A program made the position numbers and the translations under genes. From Chromera velia (taxonomy: Eukaryota > Sar > Chromeraceae), in NCBI GenBank assembly GCA_018398765.1, contig JAHBMJ010001528.1:1-29694 (forward strand): 29,694 nucleotides of DNA. The letters run 5' to 3'. This document shows positions 1 to 9,900 of the stretch, piece after piece (within the stretch, counting starts at the first letter, position 1; each line of letters begins with the position of its first letter). Below the pieces are notes generated by a model. It was given only the letters and a program-made list of their open reading frames with translations. It did no database searches and had not been told where the DNA came from.

Positions 1-753
1 CTGACGGTTGCAGAAGTGAAGAAGTACACGTGACTTACCAAGTTTTCCACTTGCAAGGCCCCGCATCAAAACGGACAGTCTCCACTGAAGGAATGAGGAA
101 GTATAGAGTTTATTTGACAGCAGTGTGCATGACAGTATAATTGACAATGTTTTTTTGGAGGAGCTGCTTCAGACTCGTGCCGGCAGCAGTCCCTCTCCTT
201 GCTTCTGCTACTGCCGTCTCCGAATCTTTTTTTTTGAAAGAAAGAAAGAAACGCTGTGACGGTCTTATGTTGACTAAATTGTCATGATTGATACGATCAT
301 ATAAATTTAATTATGGCATTTTCCAATTTTTTCAGGCTTTTTTGATTGCTAATTTTCGACTATAAACAGTGAATAACTTGAGACTAGCACCTAATGTGAG
401 CGTAAATATTGATTTAAACTATTTAAAAACACTACTAAGGCATAGATTCTATAATAAAACGTTCTAAAAATGCATTAAAGCCTAATTTAAAGGCATAAAA
501 TAACACGAAAAAATGAGGTTTCTATTAATTAAAAGTAAACCTGTTTTTAAACCTGTTTTTGAACCTGATTCAGATTTATTACTTCGAAGTGAACCTTGAA
601 CCTTGAACCTTTTCCTAGCACTATTAATATAGTGATGATGAGGTGACTTAACTCGCCAGCCATTGACACCCCATTATGGTGTATAAATGTGATATATTCC
701 GAGTCCGATGCAGTTTCGAGCAGTTTTTAGCAGCAGTTTCACAATGGCAGCGT
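1..753. other. AT-rich intergenic DNA, no gene seen
   Basis: No open frame longer than about 60 codons is convincing here, and there are stops in all frames. A short GAAA run lies near 236-250. Around 541-610 the phrase 'aacct' recurs several times (aaacctgtttttaaacctgtttttgaacctg, then gaaccttgaaccttgaacct). The last 8 bases (746-753, ggcagcgt) are the candidate left target-site copy of the element that starts at 754. I see no promoter or RNA gene. Confidence 0.5.
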
Positions 754-2448
754 TAGAGTTGTTAAATACCGCCTAGGATAAATATTAAATCTATTATTAT
801 TACTAATAACCGTTATTGGGGGGTCAAATACCAAATTTAGGTACAAGGTATTTATCTAGGTATTTCTAATCAACTCCTGAAGAGTTCAAGGCTAGGTTCA
901 GGGCCAACGACCTAAAATCAAGTGTGTTTTGCAGAGAATGTTATTATAAAGAGTTGATGAAGGCTTGAAATACCTAAAAATCGAGAGTGATTACCATTAT
1001 CCGCTATTATCACTGTATGACGGGTTACTGACAGTGATTGATGGCCCATTGTTATCGGTTACTCTGCTAATCTCTACTAATCTCTACTAAGCTCTACAAA
1101 GAAGAAAATATTAATAGAGAAACTACATAATGGTTAGTAGAAGACTTATAAAACGCAGAGAAGAAAGTAGTGATCTCAAGAACTAGAATGAATCAAAAAT
1201 TGAAACAAACGTCAATCAACTTAGACTAACCTATCTTGAAACTGCTAAGAAAAAGCTTTGTCTCACGGATCGATTTAGAGGAGCTATGAAAAGGAAAAAG
1301 TTGAAAGGGCCCAGACATACCCAAAGAAAAGTTCTGGTAGTGGGCCTGTGCCGGGGCTCCGGTGCTAAAGATTCCTAAAGGTGAAAATATAATAAAATAC
1401 AATATAGAGCAAGAAACGGACTGACATGCAAAAAGTCCCAAGTTCAAACCCCATCCCTTCCATTTTTACTGTAAAAAGCAGACCAAAACACTAACATGTA
1501 AAAGGTCCCAAGTTTAAACCCGACCTCTGTCATTTTTATAACTCGAAGTGCACCTGCGGCGAACCATGCGTGCGCGCGCGGAAAAGCATGCGTGCGCGGC
1601 GAGCTGCATATGCATACATGAGAAAAAAAGACCTCCCTGAACCTAAGTGCCACTTGAAAGTTGAAGCCGCACTTTTGGATAAGCTTGAAAGTCTGCGCCG
1701 TAGGCGCGGATCTTTAAGGGTGTCTTGAAAGCTAAACCCACATATCCGGGCGGTATCTTAACTGTTTGTGCCGCACGCGTGGACGGTATCTTGAAAAAGG
1801 GTGCCGTAGATATGGTCTATATGGATTATCTTGATTACATTTTTTCAAATGGTACTTAGGTTCAGGGAAGTAGAACAAAAAAAATCGTGATATCTTTAGA
1901 AAATTCCGTGCGACGACTTTATGGAAAATCTTGCGGCGTGATCGGAGCTTCAAGCAGGGATTGGAACCATCATTCAGTAGATCGAACCTTCTTCTGGACT
2001 TTAAGATTTTCAGCCTTCTAATGTTCGTCTCCGAACTTACAAATTTTCAGCAACCTGTCTTTAGACTTCTGTGACTCCACTGCCGAACCATCAGACCGAC
2101 ACCTCCCAATCGCGGAGCGCTGTCCGACCTTAAATCTTTAGCCAGTACTGAACGTCTTTTAGCGCCTCTAACTACCTCTAGGTATAAGTTAAGCGGTGAG
2201 TAACCCATAACACCATGCAATTACCTAAATACAGAGAGTGTTACACTAGATATTACAGTTCTTCATATTTTTCCCCGCATAATTGCTTAAATAGCCTTTA
2301 AAAGCTGAAAACAGTAAGTTTAAATGGCATACCAAGTCTAAGGTTTCGCCCCAAACACAATGTAATCCTGTAATGTAAATACCGAATACCGTTATTTAGG
2401 GGCTAAAAACGACCGGTTATAACCGGTATGCGGTATTTAACAACTCTA
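754..2448. mobile_element. Candidate non-autonomous hAT-like DNA transposon
   Basis: A perfect 19-bp inverted repeat, TAGAGTTGTTAAATACCGC, lies at 754-772 and as its reverse complement at 2430-2448. The TAGAGTTG-type end is like hAT-superfamily terminal repeats. hAT elements make 8-bp target duplications. Here the 8 bases outside each end are ggcagcgt (746-753) and aacaacgt (2449-2456), which match at 5 of 8 sites; all three mismatches read G on the left and A on the right. A 16-bp perfect palindrome, ACCGGTTATAACCGGT, sits just inside the right end at 2412-2427. Nothing in the 1.7 kb resembles a transposase, so any copy would have needed a transposase supplied elsewhere. The alternative is a chance or unrelated inverted repeat; 19 perfect bases with partly matching flanks make that less likely. 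Confidence 0.55.
1421..1560. repeat. 70-bp tandem duplication (two copies)
   Basis: Bases 1421-1490 and 1491-1560 align without gaps at a 70-bp spacing. 'acatg' falls at 1424 and 1494, 'gtcccaagtt' follows in both, and 'catttttat/catttttac' falls at 1531 and 1461. In the first 30 bases the differences are g/a, c/t, a/g and c/t. The segment tcccaagtt(c/t)aaacc, read on the minus strand, resembles a decayed tRNA B box, so the unit may be SINE-derived; that is weak inference. Confidence 0.5.
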
Positions 2449-2906
2449 AACAACGTTAAAAAAGTTGATCGACACGGTGACGTCTAAATAGCGCTGGTGC
2501 CACTGGTAGTATGCCAGTATCTGATCTAGTATCTGATTGATTTGTTCTAGGATTTGTTCCGCTGCAGGGCCTTCCCCTTATGTCGATTTGTTGCCAGAGC
2601 TAGCTATCTCCTTTGTGCTCTACGCTTAGACTCTGAGAGTATCTACCACTGAGTGCCGTAAGCACTTCTTTATTAGAAAAAGGCGGCTGAACAACACTTA
2701 AAGAGCTGCCATTGCCTGCCAAGATCTCTTATTAGACTCTTAAAGTTGTCTCTCTGTGCATGGATCGTCGGAAACAAGATGGACGAAAATGCTGTATCGC
2801 TCATATACCGATCGTCGCAGCATTTTGCTTCTTCGCCTCGGTCATTGGAGTGGTATCACACCTCCGAGTCCTTCCTTGATTGGTCTACGGCAATCGATGC
2901 ACGCTG

Positions 2907-2932
2907 TCTCTCTCTCTCTCTCTCTCTCTCTC
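2907..2932. repeat. (TC)n microsatellite
   Basis: An uninterrupted TC dinucleotide run of about 13 units. Confidence 0.9.
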
Positions 2933-3648
2933 AATACCTTCAGGAGTAGTTCAGGAGAGAGGACGACGAGTTGACCGTGCGGTCAGTCTATGTGACACAG
3001 AGATACAGACAGGCCGAGAATGCAACTGACGCACGCCGCATAAATTTCTCCGGGTGCACTTAGGAGAAAAGAGCGAAGCAACAGATATTGTTGAAATATG
3101 CATTAAAAAATCTCTTTGAAAAGAAAAGAAAGGGCAAAAATGAGTGATTCAATAGACAGACAGACGGACAGACAGACTGTCCTCTCCTTGCATCTCCAAA
3201 TCCAGGAAGGGACACGAGGCCGATCGACAACAAAAAACAAATGCATCAATGATCAAATGCGTGTGCACGCCCGTCCCTCTTGTTATGCTCAAGTGAGTCG
3301 GGAGGCAGATAGACTGGCACTGTACGTACGCGCATTTAAATCCAACGAAAAGCGAAAACAATACAAGCCAATCCTGGAATGAAAGTGACGCAAACAGACG
3401 GCACACATCGATCAAGACGGAAGAAAAAAACACATCCAAAAACCCCTCACCGGATCAAGGCTTCATTCTTTCACGATCATTGTTGCACTGCCAATCGCAT
3501 TTCGAACCCCCTACTTGATTCAACAAACAGTCAACCAGTCAATGAAGCGGTCACTTTTATTCTCAGTCGATCAACCTTCAGTTGGTTCATGGATGCACCG
3601 ATCTCCTGGACCCTGCCTGGTGCATCCCTGTCTTCCTTTTTTTTCAGT

Positions 3649-3670
3649 GAGAGAGAGAGAGAGAGAGAGA
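3649..3670. repeat. (GA)n microsatellite
   Basis: A pure GA run of 11 units follows a T-run and 'cagt'. A (CATT)n run lies about 100 bp downstream (3775-3791) and a G-run near 3815. Confidence 0.9.
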
Positions 3671-4077
3671 ACCCCAATGCACAACCCCTACTACCCTTCA
3701 AGAAAGCCACAGGAAAAGAGAAAGAGAGGGGGAAGGAGAGACAGGAGCGAAGAGTCTCTAAGAGTGAAGTTCACCCATTCATTCATTCATTCGGATGATC
3801 GGCCCAGGTCGACGGGGGGGGGGGCGAGTAAGTGGACATTGAAAGAAACGAGCAAACAGAACGGACAACCGAATTAAGTGTTGGATGAATCTGATCAGGC
3901 GGATGTCGAACGAGTTGTGAAATAGCGATGTTCCCAAAGGCTTCCTTCCGCCCGATTTCCTTTTGACAGGTCGATTGAACTGCATAGAGACAGACGCTCT
4001 TTAAGTGTTGGTTGTCATCTGATGAGGCTGACAAGAATGGAAACAAGCAAGGAGGTCGGTCTGTACCTAGATCCGTT

Positions 4078-4081
4078 CACA

Positions 4082-4120
<39 letters not shown>

Positions 4121-4121
4121 G
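4078..4121. repeat. Compound (AC)n(AG)n microsatellite
   Basis: About 11 CA units pass directly into about 11 GA units. The same CA/GA junction type recurs in the window at 23945-23996. Confidence 0.9.
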
Positions 4122-4304
4122 AAGACACACGAGGTCTCACAACACTGAGCAGACACAACAAACAAATGTATTGCAAAACGGAATTGACACCAAATAGAAG
4201 CACATCGCCAGTAAGGTTCAGCTATGCACCGCCCCCAACATATTAATCCCTCCATCTTTCCAGTCGCCCCAAACTTGCTGTCAGACGAGGAAGTCAGTCG
4301 CCCA

Positions 4305-4340
4305 GACAGGCAGGCAGGCAGGAAGGAAGGAAGGAAGAAA
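4305..4340. repeat. (GGCA)n/(GGAA)n tetranucleotide repeat
   Basis: Bases read caggcaggcaggcagg and then aaggaaggaaggaag, one tetranucleotide drifting into another by single-base change. Confidence 0.8.
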
Positions 4341-4420
4341 GATGCGTTGAAAGGAAGGGAAGGGGAGGAGACTCCAAGGTTGGTTGCGCGATGAGGGGAT
4401 GGAGGGAGGGAAAATCAAAT

Positions 4421-4445
4421 GAGAGAGAGAGAGAGAGAGAGAGAG
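4421..4445. repeat. (GA)n microsatellite
   Basis: A pure GA run of about 12 units in purine-rich flanking sequence. Confidence 0.9.
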
Positions 4446-6525
4446 CGGGAGGGAAGACGGAGAGATCACACTCTGAGTCCGAGTGAAGAAGAGAGAGAGC
4501 TAGTACAAGCTGGGCTGGAGAACCGTTCACTTCGACTGTCTTTTGATTCCCGTGTAACCCTTTGCCACATCTGTGTCTCCTCGCTTACAGACGCCTTAAC
4601 TTGTTTTCACACCGCGACATAATCGTACAGAACGACCAAAGCAAAAACATGCAACGACACACGACCAAGAAGAGAGAAAACGAAAACGAATCAATCAATC
4701 GGGCGTGCGTCGGATCTCTGTCAGATCTCCGTGAATAAAAGGAAAGAAAGTCTTCGACAGTGGCTGTTCCGTTCCGTGCATGCCCTGCACTCTTTCCTTC
4801 TCTGAGCCTCTCTGATCTACCTTTTCTGAACCAACGAAACAGTCAACTGGACCTTTTCTACAGGGAGAAAGAAGAGGGAGGAGCGAAGGAAGGATGCCAA
4901 GGTGCATTTCTATTTTCGAACAAAATTCAGGAGTTTTTTTTTTCACGTGAGCCGTCACTGCGTGGAGCCTTTCATTGAATGTATACACCTGCATCAATGC
5001 AGAGTCACGCAAACATAGTCAGGGAGCAGGAAAGAACAATCGATGGGAGGGACCTGTTCGTGTGTAGCTTGAAGAAGAAAAGACACGGGCAGGAGTGGAA
5101 GAAGGAGAAGAGAAAGACGGAAGAACGAGACCTAGCGAGATAATTCTTCAGTCGTTGATATGAGTATTCTTGCCTTTCGTTCTCTCCTTCTTCGATTTTT
5201 TCGTCGATGCAGCCCGACAAGGCAACACCCGAAGAAGAAAGGGAGTGAGAGAGAAAACAGAACAATCAAGAAGGAACCCAAGCAAACCGACCGCATTCCC
5301 TCCTCAAAGCGGCCGCATGCCGCTTGAAGGAAGAAAAACAGAAGGCAGCATTGCAGATCGACACACAAACAGACTCATAATACAGTAAGTAAAAGGCCGG
5401 AGAGTGGCGGATCAAAATATGAAAATCTCCACCTGGTCTTTCGTTCTTTTCTTTCTGTTCTCTTTCTCCTGCACCCTTTTTTTTTCGTTTGCCGCCAGCG
5501 ATGCCCCACTCTGTCTCATTGTGTTTGATAATAATTCAAAACGGCATTACTCGGTCCCGCTCGGATGCTGAATTTGCAAGAAAGAAGCGTTGTGTACGAG
5601 AAATGAGGGGAGTTCGATCAACAGCTTCCTTCCTTCCTTGTTTGATTCAACTGTCTTCGAACACATCGAAGCTTGCTTCGAACTGAGGAAGATCAGGAGA
5701 AGAGAAAAAGAGGTGGACTGAATGAAAAATGAAAGAGCACGAACGCTTTTCTTTCTGCAGAGAGAGAGAGCAGGGCTTGCTCACACGAACTTCAGCACTC
5801 GACAAAAACGACCTCCCACTGTGACTGACACCTTCCCCTCCTGCCCTCATGAGATGCGCCGTCCGTCCGAATATCATGCAGTCTGTGCGTGTCCCTCACC
5901 ACACCACTGTAAGCGAAGGCGCGCGCATGACCTATTAGCAGACGCCTCTTCTGTAGGGGGGGAATAGGGAGAAGAGACCGACAGAAAAGAAGAGAAGTGA
6001 CGGGGATAGAGAACAGATTGGGATCCTTCCATGAATTAATGGAAGGACGAGCTTGATTGATATGTGGAAGCAAACAGGAAAAGAAGAAGATGAAGAAAAA
6101 GCCACAGCTGTCTGTCTGTATGTACGTGTATGCAGCCTTGGAGTACCCACGACCATTTTTGTCTGAGTCTGCTTAGTCCGATATCTGTCCCTCGGCGGCG
6201 ACCTCACCCCTCCACCCTTGCACCCACGCACCCACAAACCCCCCTTACTGCCGCGGTGCTCAAGGACAAGATGTGGAGATTGACTTCATTCCTTATTCCA
6301 TCCTCTCTTGCACGGGAATGTAGGGCAACATAGTGGAGGGAATAGGACTTGAAGGAAGGAGGGAAGGAAGGGAGGAAGGCAGGGCCTTTTCTTTGCTTTT
6401 TTTTCTTTTCATTTTAAGTTTGTGAATGGGTGAATGAAAAAAAGAGTCATCAGAAGACGAGACCGAAAGCGGCATGCGACGCAACTCAATGCAGCAGAGA
6501 CAAATTCGAAATCCAAAGACATACG

Positions 6526-6556
<31 letters not shown>

Positions 6557-6557
6557 A
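6526..6557. repeat. (GAAA)n microsatellite
   Basis: About eight GAAA units. They are followed about 40 bp later by a C-run (6601-6610) and CCCCCC tracts. Confidence 0.9.
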
Positions 6558-6967
6558 GCAAAACAGAATAGAAGCAAACCCGGACCCGAAATCCAAAAAT
6601 CCCCCCCCCCGCCCTCAACCCCCCCTCCCATCGTCACAGGGGCGCACACCCTCCCGCTTATGGACAAGGACAAGACCGTCCCTCCGTCGCGAAAGGGGTC
6701 GCCGACATTCATGTCGATCGGGCGCAGGCATCATCAAAACGCCATCAAGAGACAAGCGGTAGAGAAATGAGTAAGCAGTCAGTCACCTAGACAGATATAC
6801 GCGCATGGACAAACAAAAGAATTCTCTCTCTTTCCCCTCTTTCCTCTTTACTCTCCCCCTCCTGGCTACGGATCAACATGCAAGACCAAAGGGAGGTCAA
6901 AGTCCGGTTTTGTAAATCAACTTCGGAAAGTGCCTATTTGGGTCCGTTTGTTGACTTTCTGATCTCT

Positions 6968-9900
6968 CTAATACAGTACTCCACGAGTGTTTGTACCTCC
7001 TGCCACAGGGCCCCGGTATTGCTGTTGGTGCTGCACATGCACAGCAAGGTGGTCTGAATGCTGCACAAGGTGGTCTGCTGCTGCGTGCAGGGGACGTGCA
7101 GAAATGTGCCTCTGCTGGTCTTGAGAAAGACCGCCGGCCACCCCCATCCCCCCAGCGTTGGCATGTCTCGGGATAGCCATGCCTCCCTGCTGTCTCTGCA
7201 TCTGCAAGGGATCTGCAGTCGCTTGAGCATGCGCCTGATGGTGCAACGGAGCGGCGTGCATCTGCTGGGTCAACACTCCGCTTGGTGCTTGCTGCTGGCC
7301 CAGCGGGCTGCTGCCGTGGTATCGCTGCGTGGCTTGATGCAGATGGGAATAAGCGTATCCGATCCGCGAGTCTGCAGGCATGCCAACAGAAGGCTGCGTG
7401 TCCCCGGGAGCATACTGCTGCGGCTGCTGCTGTGGGAGCGACGAGTAGGGCTGCGTCTGTGCGAGGGGTTGTCTGGGGTCTTGGGCAAAGGCGGGAGCAG
7501 GCGTGGGAGCAAAAGAAGAGGGGTCGGTGTGGGGATTCGGCTGAAATGGTGGGACTGGAAGGGGGTAGTCGGGGGGGGTGTTGCTCAAATCTGCTGCGCT
7601 TATGGCAGGAGGCGCGTTGGGGTCTCGGACTCTTGGTATTGTCTGCTGTGAGTTCAGGTCCCTGCTGTAACCACGAGGGAGGGGAAATGCACCGCCTGGA
7701 TTCAGAGCAGCGCCCTCAGCCACGGGGGGAGCTGCAGTCTGGTTGTGAGACAAGTGAGAACTCTCAACTGCGGTCGGAGGAGAGAAGGCAGGAGAAGAGG
7801 GGTGCGTTGATGGGGGGATGGCCTGCTGCATGACATTGTATAATGAGTGCTGCTGGTTTGGTTGGGATTGGGATTGCGGTTGGGCATGGGATCTGTGCAG
7901 GTGCAGGCCTGTTGCCACGTGGGGGGACACTTCATGTTGCTGCTGGGGCTGGGGCTGGTGTGGAGGTGACTGACGCAGGGGTCCTCTGTTCGGATCTCCA
8001 ACAGCACTCAGGACTCCGATTCGCAATACTGCAGAAGCGTCTGTCAAGCTTTGCCCCCCGTGAGCTTGCATCTGTCTCAGCGGTTGCTCTGCAGGGAGGG
8101 GCAAAGGCCTCGAGGGGAGGACGGTTGCTGCTGCGTCTCTGTGAGATCCGTGGACAGCAACGGCCCCGGAAACTGCTGCTTGTGCTGTTGTTGGGATCTG
8201 GGAGTGCTGGCGATTGGGGTCCTGGATCATGTGACCACCCCACCCCTGTTGCCTCCACGGTTCCGGGAAGTCCACAGGCAGCGCGGCCCCCGCAGCACCA
8301 GCCGTATTGTTAATGCCAACGGCGGCCTGCTGATTCTGAGTCACAGTCCCCCCACCCGCTCCTCCTGCAACTGAGGTCGGAAATGCGCGGTTCATCATCT
8401 GCTCCCCCTGCTGTGGTTGCAATACCTGGTGGCTCTGCCGATGGATGGTTGCAGCTTTCTGCATCTGTTGGGCCAGATTGCCTCGAGCAAATTTGAGGGC
8501 AGACGCAGCAGGAAGACGGTGAATCTGAGGGGTCGCTCCCTCTACTCTCTGTGTCTCGAACTCTGCAGCAGCTTGGACCTGAGGGGGCTGGGCGTGGGAG
8601 AAGGAACCCGAGGAAGGGACCACACCCTCGCGAGGCAACGAAAATCCGGTCACAGCGCCAGAGACTGGGCGACTCGCTTCCGCTGGTGAAGCCACAGAGA
8701 GTCCAGCCCCATGCTGACCCATGCCTCCTTCGTGGGGATGCGGGTACACGTGGGCCCCGGCATTCCCTCCCTGTGCCCCTGCTGCTGCTGCCACGACTCC
8801 CGCGTGGTTCGGATCTGCAGGCCCTGCTGGAGAAGCCTGAAAGCCGCCGGGGGGAGGGAAAGCATCTGGTATGGGCTGCTGTGCCGGAGCCTGTGATAGG
8901 CTGTTGGCCGTCGGCATTGGGAGATCGTAAGCAGGAGGGCAGTCAATATTTTGCGGTTGTTCAACGGTCCACCCAGGTCGAACCTCTGCCTGGGGCCTGT
9001 GAGTCCGGCTGGTCCCGTGAGGGACGACAGTGGGCTGCAGAGCGCCTCCGTTTGCCTGGACAGCGGGGGGCTGTTGTTGCATGGGGACGATATGCGAGAC
9101 CGTCTCTCTGTTGCTTGCCGCCCGGGCCCCACCGTCGACAGGGGTCTGTCGTTGTGAGTCCACTGGATGGGGAGGGAGGTGCGGGGCAGCTGCAGCAGCG
9201 GTAGCGTGAGGCGGCAAGTCAGCGTTCGACTTGGGGAGAGGGGGGCGCGGCGATCGGGATGGAGGAGCATGTGGGAAGGGGGAGAAGGCGGGGTGATTGG
9301 AAGGTGCAGGGGGAAAGGCGGGGTGATTTGGAATCTGGTTCTGGTTCTTTGGAGTGGGTGTTGGTTGGCCTTGTCCGTTTCCTCTTTCAATAGGGTGGAC
9401 CTGGTTGGCTGGAGAAGGAGAAGGGAGGGTCTGTGGGGAGAAACCTGGACGGGGCTGATGCAGTTCAGCTTTTCCTCCGACGTCTCCTGAAGACGGTCTC
9501 AAATTCTCCAAAGCGTTGGTCTGAACTTCTCTCCTCACACCCCCACCTCCTCCTGCACCCCCTCTCTGGTGCGCCTCTGCGACCTCACCACCAACGCCGA
9601 CACGCACTCCGTCGTCTTCCAGAGGCGGAAAACCCTGTCCGTGTCCACCGGCCCCGGCCAGAGCCGACTCTGCGGGGGGAAGGGTGCTGCTTCTGCCCTG
9701 ATCGAGGGGCGCAGAGGAGACCTGCGCGGCGTCTGGTTGTTGCGGGACTGGCACGGTAGACTGTTGGGGGGCAAGATGCGTTTGCCCCTGTGGGGTCTGC
9801 TGGGGCGACTGCTGCTGCTGCTGTTGGTGGTGTGTCGGGGGAAACCCACACTTCACAGTCGTTCCTGGCTCATCATAACCAGGAGGGAGGTCCTCCTTGT

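Larger units (their letters stand above)
2457..6967. other. Microsatellite-rich intergenic DNA, no supported gene
   Basis: About 4.5 kb with only short open frames, none with a recognisable domain. Many of them exist because GA, TC, CA or GAAA runs lack stop codons. From about 3100 to 5100 the plus strand is strongly purine-biased. The stretch may include 3' untranslated sequence of the minus-strand gene ending at 6968, and perhaps another gene's UTRs or introns, but I cannot show either. Conspicuous simple repeats are listed separately. Confidence 0.5.

Noticed and set aside
4294-4530. Ser/Leu-rich frames over TC/GA repeats
   Set aside because: They are open only because dinucleotide repeats lack stop codons.
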